Below the pieces are notes generated by a model that was not told the origin of the DNA, made no database searches, and worked only from the letters and a program-made list of their open reading frames with translations. Below, piece by piece: positions 17,307 through 26,084 of a DNA stretch of 64,000 bases. The stretch spans positions 92,525 through 156,524 of the forward strand of contig NZ_JADNBB010000015.1 in assembly GCF_015550595.1 (NCBI RefSeq), written 5' to 3'. Both the position numbers and the translations under genes were made by a program. This DNA is from Parabacteroides goldsteinii (GTDB lineage: Bacteria > Bacteroidota > Bacteroidia > Bacteroidales > Tannerellaceae). Position 1 is the first letter of the stretch; every line of letters begins with the position of its first letter.

Positions 17307-18761
17307 ATGTCAGCAGAAATCAAGAATCTTTCTCCGCAGCATGTCTGGGGTTATTTCTATGACCTCACACAAATCCCTCGTCCTACAGGACATATGGAAG
17401 CAGTTACCCGTTTTGTAGAAGCTTTTGGTAAAGGATTGGGATTGGAAACCTTGCGGGATGAAGTAGGAAACGTTCTGATCCGCAAACCTGCAACCTCCGG
17501 GATGGAAGGGCATAAAACCGTTATCCTGCAATCGCACCTGGATATGGTTCCCCAGAAAAATTCTTCCGTAAAGCATGATTTCCTTACTGATCCGATCGAT
17601 GCTTACATAGATGGCGACTGGGTGACAGCCCGTGAAACCACGCTAGGTGCCGATAATGGTATCGGCGCTTCCTTTGCTATGGCTGTACTTTCCGATACAA
17701 CGATCAAGCATGGTCCGATCGAAGCCCTTTTCACCATAGACGAAGAGGAAGGAATGGACGGTGCTTTCGGATTGAAGCCCGGTTTCCTGAAAGGTGAAAC
17801 ATTGATCAACTGCGACTCGGAGGAAGAAGGTGAACTGTTCGTCGGTTGTGCCGGCGGGGCAGACCTGAACATCTCCGTGCAGTTTAAAGAAGATACGTAT
17901 ATTCCTGAAGGTGATGTAGCAGTTAAGCTGATCCTGACAGGCTTGAAAGGCGGTCATTCCGGTGTGGATATTCATCTGGGACGTGCCAATGCCAATAAAT
18001 TGATGTTCCGTTTCCTAAAAGAGGCGGTTTGTGATTACGGTGCCCGTTTATCTTCGATCGAAGGTGGTTCGCTTCGCAATGCGATTCCGCGTGAAGCGTT
18101 TGCCGTGGTTACGATTCCCGGTGATAATGTGGAATCATTGTGGGAACTGGTGGCTGACTATCAGGATATGTTCCGTGAAGAATATAAAGGTATTGAGAAT
18201 AACATCAGTTTCGTAGCCGATATGACCGATCTGCCTGCGACATTGATACCGGAAGAGATACAGGACGATCTGATTAATGCAATAGAAGGTTGTCAGAATG
18301 GCGTGATCAGTATGTTGTCTGATTTTCCGGGAACAGTAGAATCATCGTCTAATCTGGCAATAGTGAGATCGTCCAATGAACTGATCGAGATAAAGATATT
18401 GGTACGTAGTTCTTCCGAGAGCCGTAAGGCTTCCGTATGTTCCAGCCTGGAAAGTGTATTCTCTCTGGCAGGAGCGAAAGTAGAATATGGCGGTGCTTAT
18501 GGCGGTTGGCAGCCGAATATCGATTCGCCGCTTTTAAAGATTGCATCACAGACTTATGAAGAGTTGTTCGGTAGAAAACCGTCGGTAAAAGTGATGCATG
18601 CCGGTTTGGAATGTGGTATCATCCAGGAGTCTTATCCTGCTATGGATATGATCTCTATCGGTCCGGATCTGGAACATCCCCATTCTCCGGACGAACGGGT
18701 AAACATTCCGTCTGTACAGAAGGTCTGGGATTTTATCGTTGCTACGCTGGAAAGAATTTAG
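17307..18761 (+). CDS. pepD: aminoacyl-histidine dipeptidase (M20 family)
   Basis: Zinc dipeptidase of broad specificity. 484 residues from the ATG at 17307 (MSAEIKNLSPQ). All M20 metal and catalytic motifs are in place: QSHLDMVPQ, LGADNGIGASFAMA, the bridging TIDEEEGMDGAFG, INCDSEEEGELFVG, and late VMHAGLECGIIQ and PHSPDERVNI. The leader is unusual, with the heptamer arrays described separately. A terminator follows. Confidence 0.95.
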   Translation: MSAEIKNLSPQHVWGYFYDLTQIPRPTGHMEAVTRFVEAFGKGLGLETLRDEVGNVLIRKPATSGMEGHKTVILQSHLDMVPQKNSSVKHDFLTDPIDAYIDGDWVTARETTLGADNGIGASFAMAVLSDTTIKHGPIEALFTIDEEEGMDGAFGLKPGFLKGETLINCDSEEEGELFVGCAGGADLNISVQFKEDTYIPEGDVAVKLILTGLKGGHSGVDIHLGRANANKLMFRFLKEAVCDYGARLSSIEGGSLRNAIPREAFAVVTIPGDNVESLWELVADYQDMFREEYKGIENNISFVADMTDLPATLIPEEIQDDLINAIEGCQNGVISMLSDFPGTVESSSNLAIVRSSNELIEIKILVRSSSESRKASVCSSLESVFSLAGAKVEYGGAYGGWQPNIDSPLLKIASQTYEELFGRKPSVKVMHAGLECGIIQESYPAMDMISIGPDLEHPHSPDERVNIPSVQKVWDFIVATLERI

Positions 18762-18799
18762 AACCGAGAAGTATCCGACCGGATTAACTTTGTCATATG

Positions 18800-18839
18800 A
18801 AAGGCCGTATATCCATAAACAGTGTATACGGCCTTTTTT
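18800..18839 (+). terminator. rho-independent terminator after pepD
   Basis: Stem AAAGGCCGTATA / TATACGGCCTTT (18800-18811 with 18825-18836), 13-base loop, then T-rich tail to 18839. Confidence 0.85.
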
Positions 18840-18882
18840 GTATTAAAATGAATGAGAAATCCTGTCTGAAAGAAAAAAATTG

Positions 18883-18890
18883 TACTTTTG
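18883..18890 (+). promoter_or_regulatory. putative rex promoter -7 element (TACTTTTG)
   Basis: Exact TAnnTTTG match 28 bp before the rex ATG at 18918. Confidence 0.5.
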
Positions 18891-18917
18891 TGTGCTGCAT
18901 TAATAAGTAGAAAGATA

Positions 18918-19568
18918 ATGGCCAACGATGAAATGAAACAAGCCTGGAAAATACCGGAGCCTACCCTCCGGAGACTGCCCTGGTATCTTGCCTTCCTGAA
19001 GCTCTTGAAAGGTAAGGGAGAGACGTTTGTATCATCTACCCAGATCGCAAAAGAGATTAATGTAGACCCCAGTCAGGTGGCAAAAGATCTCTCTTTTGTA
19101 AATATCTCCGGAAAGACCAGGGTTGGTTATGAGATTTGTACCCTTGTGGATGTATTGGAAGACTTTTTAGGTTTTACTGCACAGCATAAGGCTTTTTTAT
19201 TTGGTGTAGGTAGTTTGGGAGCTGCCCTGCTGCAAGATTCGGGATTGAACCAGTATGGACTCGAGATTGTAGCCGGTTTCGATGTGCGTCGGGAACTGGC
19301 AGGTTCCGTGATCAATGGAATCCCGGTTTTTCACCTGGATGATTTTCCAGCCAAACAAAAAGAATACGGTGCAACGATCGGTGTGATCACGGTTCCGGTA
19401 GATAAGGCACAGGAAGTTACCGAGCAGATCATTGCCGGAGGGATCAAAGCCCTGTGGAACTTTACCCCGTTCCGTATCCGTGTGCCGGAACATATTGTCG
19501 TACAGAATACTTCCATGTATGCCCATCTGGCTGTCATGTTTAATCGTTTGAACTCAATAAATCACTGA
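18918..19568 (+). CDS. rex: redox-sensing transcriptional repressor Rex
   Basis: Senses NADH/NAD+ and represses fermentation and respiration genes. 216 residues from the ATG at 18918 (MANDEMKQAWK). N-terminal winged helix (IAKEINVDPSQVAKDLS) and C-terminal Rossmann fold with FGVGSLGAALLQ; the AGFDVR region follows, as in family members. The ORF could begin further upstream, but that would overlap the -7 element. A hydrolase follows with 1 bp between the stop and the next ATG, so they are cotranslated. Confidence 0.95.
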   Translation: MANDEMKQAWKIPEPTLRRLPWYLAFLKLLKGKGETFVSSTQIAKEINVDPSQVAKDLSFVNISGKTRVGYEICTLVDVLEDFLGFTAQHKAFLFGVGSLGAALLQDSGLNQYGLEIVAGFDVRRELAGSVINGIPVFHLDDFPAKQKEYGATIGVITVPVDKAQEVTEQIIAGGIKALWNFTPFRIRVPEHIVVQNTSMYAHLAVMFNRLNSINH

Positions 19569-19569
19569 A

Positions 19570-20184
19570 ATGAAGATCATAGCAGTAGGAATGAATTATG
19601 CAGAACACAATAAAGAGCTGCATCATTCGTTAGAATTATCGGAACCTACTATCTTTATGAAGTCCGATTCTTCCCTGTTGAAAGACGGGAAGCCGTTCTT
19701 TATTCCCGATTTTTCGTCGGAGATACATTACGAAACCGAGATTGTTGTAAAGATAGACCGGCTGGGTAAGAATATCGCCGAACGTTTTGCACATCGTTAT
19801 TATAATGAAGTTACAGTCGGTATCGATTTTACCGCCCGTGACCTGCAAAGAGAATTGCGTGCGAAAGGATTACCCTGGGAGATCAGTAAAGCATTTGATA
19901 ATTCGGCTGTGATCGGGACGTTTGTACCATTGGATAAACTAGGGGATGTGAACCGTATCCCGTTTCATCTGGATATAAACGGACAGAAGGCACAGGAGGG
20001 AAATACTTCGGATATGCTTTTCCCGGTAGACAAGGTTATCGCTTATGTTAGTCGCTTTTTTACCCTCAAGATAGGAGATCTGATATTTACAGGAACTCCG
20101 GCAGGAGTGGGACCTGTGAAGATCGATGACCATTTGCAGGGATATATCGGCGAACGGAAGTTGCTTGATTTTTACGTAAAATAG
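19570..20184 (+). CDS. fumarylacetoacetate hydrolase-family protein
   Basis: 204 residues, a single FAH C-terminal-type domain. Seen: N-terminal IAVGMNYAEHNKEL, metal-binding IHYETEIVV, GIDFTARDLQ, and GDLIFTGTPAGVGPV. Members act as acylpyruvate hydrolases or oxaloacetate tautomerases/decarboxylases; which one cannot be told. It starts 1 bp after the rex stop, and the stop (tag) abuts a heptamer array. Confidence 0.9.
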   Translation: MKIIAVGMNYAEHNKELHHSLELSEPTIFMKSDSSLLKDGKPFFIPDFSSEIHYETEIVVKIDRLGKNIAERFAHRYYNEVTVGIDFTARDLQRELRAKGLPWEISKAFDNSAVIGTFVPLDKLGDVNRIPFHLDINGQKAQEGNTSDMLFPVDKVIAYVSRFFTLKIGDLIFTGTPAGVGPVKIDDHLQGYIGERKLLDFYVK

Positions 20185-20225
20185 TTGGCAGTTGACAAGT
20201 GACGGTCAATTATCAACTGTCAACT
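20184..20225 (+). repeat. heptanucleotide array before porU, self-complementary
   Basis: Six in-register heptamers: GTTGGCA, GTTGACA, AGTGACG, GTCAATT, ATCAACT, GTCAACT. The left and right thirds are reverse complements (13 of 15 pair), so the leader can form a hairpin. It starts at the stop of the FAH-family gene and ends 12 bp before the porU ATG. Confidence 0.75.
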
Positions 20226-20237
20226 GAAAAAAAGATT

Positions 20238-23200
20238 ATGTTACGAATACTATATACATTAATAATAAGTATCTGTTTTCTTTCTTCTGTCCGGGCCGAT
20301 GGAAGTATTTATGCTGCCAAGTCCGTTTTGTCATCCGGTAAATGGGTGAAAGTACAGGTGGAAGAAGACGGAATCTATAAACTCTCCTATGCCGATTTAC
20401 GTTCGATGGGATTTTCCGATCCGGCAAAAGTTTCCGTACATGGATATGGTGGCTGGATACTGGATGAAGATTTTTCTAATCCTTATATCGATGATGTTCC
20501 GGCGGTAGCCACCTGGCGTGGCGATGATTATCTGCTGTTTTACGGACGTGGCGTGGTGAAATGGAGTTATGATACCGTTAACCAGTGTTTTGTTCATGTC
20601 AATAATCCTTACTCTCAGTATGGGTATTATTTTCTGACGGATGCTACCGCTACAAAAGAAATGGAGTCTGTCGCTTCGGCTGCGGGTGCTTCTTTGAAGG
20701 TGACGACTTTTGATGATTACCGGTTGCATGAAAAAGATTTGGTTTCTGTTAATAACTCCGGACGTGAGTTGTTCGGAGAAGCAATGGATATGACCCTGTC
20801 GAGGGATTTTTCATTTAACAACATAACAGGAATCACCAACGACGATGGTAAAGTTACCCTCCGCTTTATCGCAAAGCCTATTAGCGGTACGGGAAATGTG
20901 ACCCTGAGTGTGAATGGCAGTGAATTGATTTCAAGGACAATCAGTTACAGCTCTTCCAGCGATGAATATACCAAAGCGAACCTGGCGTATGAAGTGGCCG
21001 ACTGGAAAGGTGATAAAAGTGCGAATGTCAAAGTCAATGTGAGATACGGGCAATATGGCCACAAAAACGTCTACCTCGATTATATCCGTTTGCAGATGAA
21101 ACGGGAGTTGCAACCCTATGGCGCCTGTACGTTTTTCCGTAGTCTGGCTTCCGTCGGGAATCCTTCCCGTTTTGTTATTCAGAATGCCAATGCGAATACA
21201 TTGGTTTTTGATGTAACGGATGCCGTGAATCCGAAGCGGATGGAGACAGAACTGAGTGGAAGCGAATTATCTTTCTCTATTCCGGGAGGAACGTTGAGGG
21301 AGTTTGCCTTGGTGCAACGGAATCAGTCACTCCCCACTCCTAAAGTTGTAGGCGATGTAACGAATCAGGACCTGCACGCTTTACCACAAACGGATATGAT
21401 CATTATTGCACAGCCGGGATTAACGAGTCAGGCAGAACGTTTGGCGGAAGCTCACCGCGACCGTGACGGACTGACGGTTCAGGTAGTTACCCCGGAAGTA
21501 ATCTACAACGAATTCTCCAGCGGGACACCGGATGCTACAGCCTATCGTCGTTTCATGAAGATGTTTTACGATCGGCAAACTTCCGAAAGCGATGCTCCCA
21601 AATATCTTCTTCTTTTTGGTGACGGTGCGTTCGATAACCGTTTCTTAACCTCTAGCTGGCAGAATGTAACGACAAGTAATATGCTGTTGACTTACCAGAC
21701 GGATGAATCGCTGGATGATAAATCGTATGTGATAGACGATTACTTCGGTTTTCTTGACGATAGTAACAATGGAAAAGGTCTGATAGCTTCGAAGATCGAT
21801 ATCGGTATCGGCCGTTTTCCTGTCCGGACTGTGACCGAGGCGGCCAATATGGTCAACAAGGTGATCAATTATATGGATAATAATGAGACCGGATCATGGA
21901 AAAATAATGTCTGCTTTGTCGCTGACGACGGTAATAATGCCGATAGTTATATGATACAACATGCCGAACAGGCTGACCAACTGGGCGAGTATATAAACAC
22001 CAGTCATCCGGAGTTCATGGTGAATAAGATTTATTTCGATTCTTATAAAAAGGATATTTCGGGAGGTTTGAGTACTTATCCGGCAGTGAAGACAGATATA
22101 CAGAAATTGCTTAAGAGCGGTCAGTTGTTGATCAATTATACAGGGCATGGTAATACTGTTTCCTGGAGTGATGAACAAGTACTGACGGAAAGCGATATTA
22201 CCAAATCGACTTATCCCCGTTTGCCGATCTGGATTACTGCGACTTGCGATTTCTGTCGTTTCGATGCTCCGGTAACTTCTGCCGGTGAGCAGGTTTTCCT
22301 GAATAAGGTGAGTGGCGGTATCGGTTTGTTCACTACTACCCGCGTGGCCTATTCCAGTCCGAACTTCTCAATTAATGATAACCTGATCCGTAATTTGTTT
22401 GAGAAAAAGAACGGACGCCGGTTGACCTTGGGAGAAGTGATGAAAGCGACCAAACGCGCATTGGGTTCCACTCGCTATAAATTGGGATTTGCTTTGATCG
22501 GTGACCCCGCTATGAAGTTGTGTTATCCGGAATACCGCATGAATGTGACGGCGATAAACGGGGAGCCTGTGACCAACGAACCTGTTACTTTTAAGGCATT
22601 GCAAAAAATAACTGTCGAAGGAGAGGTGCTGAACCCGGATGGGAATGTGGCAACCGATTTCTCCGGCCTGTTGAACCCGACCGTTCTGGATAGCCGTGTC
22701 TCTTATGAAACATTGGACAATAACAATACAGGTAAGACTTTCAAATATACGGATTACTCGAACATACTTTTCATAGGTAACGACTCCGTTCGTTTGGGAA
22801 AGTTTAGTTTCACATTTACCGTACCCAAAGATATCTCTTATTCGAATGAATTCGGCAAGATGAACCTCTATGCATCGGATGAGACGAGTCAAATAGAAGC
22901 CCAGGGGGCCTATTTGAATTATCGTGTCGGGGGAACGGACGATAATGCGGATAACGATAAGGATGGTCCGGAAGTACGCGCACTCTATCTGAACGACTCG
23001 ACTTTTGTGAGTGGCGGACAGGTCAATACTACCCCGTTCTTTGTAGCCCGTCTTTGGGACAAGAGTGGTGTTAATATAACAGGTAGCAGTATCGGACATG
23101 ACATGATGTTGATCATCGATGGTAATCCGGCCTTAAGTTATAATCTGAACAGTTACTATGAACTGGTAGCGGGGAGCGAAGGAGAAGGAATTGTCAAGTT

Positions 23201-23624
23201 CCTGATTCCGGCATTGACTCCGGGGATGCATAAGGCAGAGTTTAAGGTCTGGGATATACAGAATAACTCGACGACACAGGAATTTGAATTCGAGGTTGTG
23301 GAAGGCTTGAAACCGTATCTGCTGGAATTGTCGGCAACTCCTGTCCCGGCTCGTGAGCAAGTGACTTTCCATCTGTTCCATAACCGTCCGGAAAGTCAGT
23401 TGACCGTCGGGATTATGGTGTACGATATGGTTGGCCGCTTGCAGTGGAGACATGAAGAAACAGGTTCGTCTGAACTCTTTAAATCGTATACGGTGACCTG
23501 GGATCTGACCAATAACAGGGGAGGACGGCTTCGTCCCGGTGTTTATATATATCGTGCAGCGATCAGTTCCGGAGGGTCTAAGGAGGCGACGGAGGCAAAG
23601 AAATTAATAATCCTCGCACAATAA
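20238..23624 (+). CDS. porU: type IX secretion system sortase PorU
   Basis: Gingipain-like (C25) cysteine protease on the outer surface that removes the C-terminal signal from type IX secretion clients and attaches them to A-LPS. About 1128 residues from the ATG at 20238, with a signal peptide (LYTLIISICFLSSVRA). The catalytic dyad is visible as NYTGHGNT (His637) and TATCDFCRFD (Cys670); the 33-residue spacing agrees with what is known of PorU. The C-terminus (VYDMVGRLQWR..., PGVYIYRA) is itself a CTD-like beta domain. porV follows after 72 bp. Confidence 0.93.
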   Translation: MLRILYTLIISICFLSSVRADGSIYAAKSVLSSGKWVKVQVEEDGIYKLSYADLRSMGFSDPAKVSVHGYGGWILDEDFSNPYIDDVPAVATWRGDDYLLFYGRGVVKWSYDTVNQCFVHVNNPYSQYGYYFLTDATATKEMESVASAAGASLKVTTFDDYRLHEKDLVSVNNSGRELFGEAMDMTLSRDFSFNNITGITNDDGKVTLRFIAKPISGTGNVTLSVNGSELISRTISYSSSSDEYTKANLAYEVADWKGDKSANVKVNVRYGQYGHKNVYLDYIRLQMKRELQPYGACTFFRSLASVGNPSRFVIQNANANTLVFDVTDAVNPKRMETELSGSELSFSIPGGTLREFALVQRNQSLPTPKVVGDVTNQDLHALPQTDMIIIAQPGLTSQAERLAEAHRDRDGLTVQVVTPEVIYNEFSSGTPDATAYRRFMKMFYDRQTSESDAPKYLLLFGDGAFDNRFLTSSWQNVTTSNMLLTYQTDESLDDKSYVIDDYFGFLDDSNNGKGLIASKIDIGIGRFPVRTVTEAANMVNKVINYMDNNETGSWKNNVCFVADDGNNADSYMIQHAEQADQLGEYINTSHPEFMVNKIYFDSYKKDISGGLSTYPAVKTDIQKLLKSGQLLINYTGHGNTVSWSDEQVLTESDITKSTYPRLPIWITATCDFCRFDAPVTSAGEQVFLNKVSGGIGLFTTTRVAYSSPNFSINDNLIRNLFEKKNGRRLTLGEVMKATKRALGSTRYKLGFALIGDPAMKLCYPEYRMNVTAINGEPVTNEPVTFKALQKITVEGEVLNPDGNVATDFSGLLNPTVLDSRVSYETLDNNNTGKTFKYTDYSNILFIGNDSVRLGKFSFTFTVPKDISYSNEFGKMNLYASDETSQIEAQGAYLNYRVGGTDDNADNDKDGPEVRALYLNDSTFVSGGQVNTTPFFVARLWDKSGVNITGSSIGHDMMLIIDGNPALSYNLNSYYELVAGSEGEGIVKFLIPALTPGMHKAEFKVWDIQNNSTTQEFEFEVVEGLKPYLLELSATPVPAREQVTFHLFHNRPESQLTVGIMVYDMVGRLQWRHEETGSSELFKSYTVTWDLTNNRGGRLRPGVYIYRAAISSGGSKEATEAKKLIILAQ

Positions 23625-23696
23625 AGTAAAACAAAATCAGTTTATATGTTCGTAAGGCAGGTTTGTTACTTGCCGCGTATTTAACAGGAATATAGT

Positions 23697-24899
23697 ATGA
23701 TAAAGAATTCAAGAATTAGTACAACACTTATAGTAGTTTTCAGTTTACTGACCGTATTTACTACGTGGGCGGAAGATAATGGAAAAAGCAAATTCGCTCC
23801 GGTCAATACAGCAGTACCTTCTCTTTCTATTGCCCCCGATGCTCGTGCCGGTGCGATGGGGGATAATGGAGCGTCTACTACTCCGGATATAAACTCACAA
23901 TACTGGAACCCTGCCAAGTATGCTTTTATGTACAGCAAGGCCGGTGTGTCTTTGTCATATACTCCCTGGTTGCGCAAATTGGTTAATGACGTGGCTTTGG
24001 CTAATCTTTCCGGTTATTATAAGATAGGTGACAATGATTTGCAGGCGATAGGTGCTTCCCTGCGTTACTTTTCGCTGGGTGATATATCTTCCAGCAGTAC
24101 CGGTAATCCGGAGGATCAGGGATATTCTGTAAGTCCTTATGAAATGGCATTCGATGTCAGTTACAGCCGTAAATTGTCCGAATCTTATTCTATGGCCGTA
24201 GCTATGCGTTATATCCGTTCGGATATGGGACAGGATGCGCAAGATGAAAGTCGTGTTCCCGGTAATGCTTTCGCAGCCGATATTGCCGGTTATCTGGAAA
24301 AGTATGTGGTTCTGGGACAGGCAGAGGCTTTATGGAGCTTAGGTTTTAATGTGTCTAATATCGGTACCAAAATATCTTATAATGGTGGTACTACCAATGA
24401 ATTCTTGCCTACAACTCTTCGTTTGGGAACAGGTTTGCTTTATCCGATCGACGATTTTAACCGGATTGGTTTATATCTTGATTTGAGTAAATATCTGGTA
24501 CCGAGTCTGCCTTACCTGACTGAAGGGGCAACGGATGAAGAGCGTGCCGAATATGATAAAAAGAAGCTGGAATATAATGATGTATCCGGTATCTCCGGTA
24601 TCTTCAAATCTTTTGGAGACTCACCTGATGGTTTCAAAGGCGAATTGCAGGAAGTGATGGTTTCGATCGGTGCTGAATACAGCTATAACGATCAGTTTTT
24701 CTTGCGTGGAGGTTATTTCTATGAGAATGCCAACAAAGGTAACCGTCAGTATTTCTCTGTCGGAGCCGGTTTCCGTATGAGCGTATTCCAGTTGGATGCC
24801 GCTTACCTGGTAAGTACAGTTCAGAGTAACCCGTTAGACCAGACGTTGCGCTTTACCTTGTCGTTCGATATGGACGGAATCAAGAACCTGTTTCGGTAA
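23697..24899 (+). CDS. porV: type IX secretion outer-membrane shuttle PorV
   Basis: Outer-membrane beta-barrel that carries client proteins from the translocon to PorU. 400 residues with a signal peptide, then the family signature SIAPDARAGAMGDNGAST and SQYWNPAKYAF. The C-terminus ends in barrel strands, LDQTLRFTLSFDM. It follows porU directly, the normal order in Bacteroidetes. Its stop codon is part of a heptamer array that also holds the next start. Confidence 0.93.
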   Translation: MIKNSRISTTLIVVFSLLTVFTTWAEDNGKSKFAPVNTAVPSLSIAPDARAGAMGDNGASTTPDINSQYWNPAKYAFMYSKAGVSLSYTPWLRKLVNDVALANLSGYYKIGDNDLQAIGASLRYFSLGDISSSSTGNPEDQGYSVSPYEMAFDVSYSRKLSESYSMAVAMRYIRSDMGQDAQDESRVPGNAFAADIAGYLEKYVVLGQAEALWSLGFNVSNIGTKISYNGGTTNEFLPTTLRLGTGLLYPIDDFNRIGLYLDLSKYLVPSLPYLTEGATDEERAEYDKKKLEYNDVSGISGIFKSFGDSPDGFKGELQEVMVSIGAEYSYNDQFFLRGGYFYENANKGNRQYFSVGAGFRMSVFQLDAAYLVSTVQSNPLDQTLRFTLSFDMDGIKNLFR

Positions 24900-24932
24900 T
24901 TAATAATTAATAATGAACAATTAATAATGAAG
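24898..24932 (+). repeat. heptanucleotide array AATTAAT/AATGAAG spanning porV stop and ispF start
   Basis: Five in-register heptamers: AATTAAT, AATTAAT, AATGAAC, AATTAAT, AATGAAG. The porV stop (TAA at 24897-24899) overlaps the first unit, and the ispF ATG (24927) is inside the last. Confidence 0.8.
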
Positions 24933-25424
24933 ATACGGGTAGGATTCGGGTATGACGTGCATGCATTGGTGGCCGATCGTGAACTGTGGATGGGAGGCAT
25001 ACGTATTGAACATACATTAGGTCTGTTAGGCCATAGTGATGCCGATGTATTGATACATGCTATTTGTGATGCACTGCTGGGCGCAGCGAATATGCGTGAT
25101 ATCGGTTATCATTTTCCGGATACAGCCGGAGAATATAAGAATATAGACAGCAAGATCTTATTGCGCGACACCATGAAGTTGCTGCGTGATGCCGGTTACG
25201 AACTGGGTAATATCGATGCTACTATTGCGGCAGAACGTCCGAAACTGAATCCTCATATCCCTCTGATGAAGCAGACACTGGCCGAAGTAATGCAAGTGGA
25301 CGAGGAGGATATTTCCATAAAAGCAACAACGACAGAAAAACTGGGCTTTACAGGCCGTCAGGAGGGTATTGCTGCCTATGCAACTGTGTTGATCAGCCGC
25401 CCTGACCGATCTCCAGTTCGATAA
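24927..25424 (+). CDS. ispF: 2-C-methyl-D-erythritol 2,4-cyclodiphosphate synthase
   Basis: Forms the cyclodiphosphate in the MEP isoprenoid pathway. 165 residues, normal length. Seen: N-terminal RVGFGYDVHAL with the zinc ligands, GHSDADVLIHAICDALLGAA, and the C-terminal KATTTEKLGFTGRQEG. The start codon lies inside a heptamer repeat. Its last ~30 bp overlap the 3' end of the XRE-like gene on the opposite strand. Confidence 0.96.
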   Translation: MKIRVGFGYDVHALVADRELWMGGIRIEHTLGLLGHSDADVLIHAICDALLGAANMRDIGYHFPDTAGEYKNIDSKILLRDTMKLLRDAGYELGNIDATIAAERPKLNPHIPLMKQTLAEVMQVDEEDISIKATTTEKLGFTGRQEGIAAYATVLISRPDRSPVR

Positions 25425-25746
25425 TCCGTTTTTCTTTTTCCAGCAGCATCTCCGTTAGTTGCGATATCTGCTTTTTGAGGCGGACGATCTCTGCATTTTC
25501 TTTCGCCTCGTTATCCTTGCCGGAGCCGGGTTTGAGCATTTCACCCTCGCCCTCGATCAACCACTGCATCCGAACATTAGGGCAGGTCTTGAGGATGCGC
25601 AACACCGTTTTCAATTGCGGATCACAATCGCGGAAGCGTGCCGAGCGGAATGTGGAATAGGGCACTCCGCACCGCCGTAGAAGAACCCCTGTTTTCATCT
25701 TATAATGATCGGCTATCTGCTCGATCCGGTCGTAGAATGTATCCAT
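25393..25746 (-). CDS. small phage-repressor-like HTH protein with coiled-coil tail
   Basis: 117 residues from the ATG at 25746 (MDTFYDRIEQI). The first ~65 residues look like a repressor-type helix-turn-helix (MKTGVLLRRCGVPYSTFRSA), then LIEGEGEMLKP, a linker common in Bacteroidetes HTH proteins of this type, and a heptad coiled coil at about 85-115 (VRLKKQISQLTEMLLEKEKR). No enzyme domain is seen. It is read towards ispF (3' overlap) and away from the 42-bp repeat array, on which it may act. Target unknown. Confidence 0.75.
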   Translation of the reverse strand: MDTFYDRIEQIADHYKMKTGVLLRRCGVPYSTFRSARFRDCDPQLKTVLRILKTCPNVRMQWLIEGEGEMLKPGSGKDNEAKENAEIVRLKKQISQLTEMLLEKEKRIIELEIGQGG

Positions 25747-25776
25747 CTGCTTTCTTGTTTTAAAGATATACGGAGA

Positions 25777-25784
25777 CAAATATA
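25777..25784 (-). promoter_or_regulatory. putative promoter -7 for the XRE-like gene (TATATTTG)
   Basis: The minus strand reads TATATTTG, a TAnnTTTG match, about 31 bp before the start of the regulator. Its -33 position would fall in the first 42-bp repeat unit; no good TTTG is seen there. Confidence 0.5.
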
Positions 25785-25797
25785 GAAAAATAGTTGC

Positions 25798-26007
25798 TAA
25801 AGCATCGCTTCTACTGCTGTAAATTGCTCTTGTTGTTTTTAAAACAGCACTTATATCGATGAAAGTTGATGTTTTAGTTGTATAAGCATCACTTTGACTC
25901 TTTGAAATTGATTTCCGGGTTTCTGAAACAGCATTTACATCGTTTGAACTGGTAATCCGTGCTTCTAAAGCATCACTTATATCATTATAACTGGTAATTT
26001 ATGTTTC
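25798..26007 (+). repeat. five in-register 42-bp direct repeats between divergent promoters
   Basis: Units start at 25798, 25840, 25882, 25924 and 25966, exactly 42 bp apart, with a partial sixth in register (ggtaattt core near 26035). Units share a beginning like TAAAGCATCACTT and a downstream core like AACTGGTAATTT. They are degenerate rather than identical. No open frame crosses them on either strand. The array fills the space between the XRE-like gene (leftward) and the SUI1 gene (rightward). 42 bp is about four helical turns, so equivalent positions face the same side. Confidence 0.85.
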
Positions 26008-26032
26008 ACAATCGTATATTTTGCCGGATATT

Positions 26033-26063
26033 ATTGTAATTTGCCGTTAAATTTGTAGCTTTG
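26033..26063 (+). promoter_or_regulatory. putative SUI1-gene promoter (ATTG, 19 bp, TAGCTTTG)
   Basis: ATTG at 26033-26036 and TAGCTTTG at 26056-26063 are 19 bp apart, close to the Bacteroides TTTG/TAnnTTTG promoter. The -33 lies in the partial sixth 42-bp unit. Confidence 0.55.
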
Positions 26064-26084
26064 GAACTGATAAAAACAAAATGA

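Noticed and set aside
25798..26007. Coding repeat (42 bp = 14 codons)
   Set aside because: Stops occur in all frames on both strands; units drift by changes not biased to third positions.
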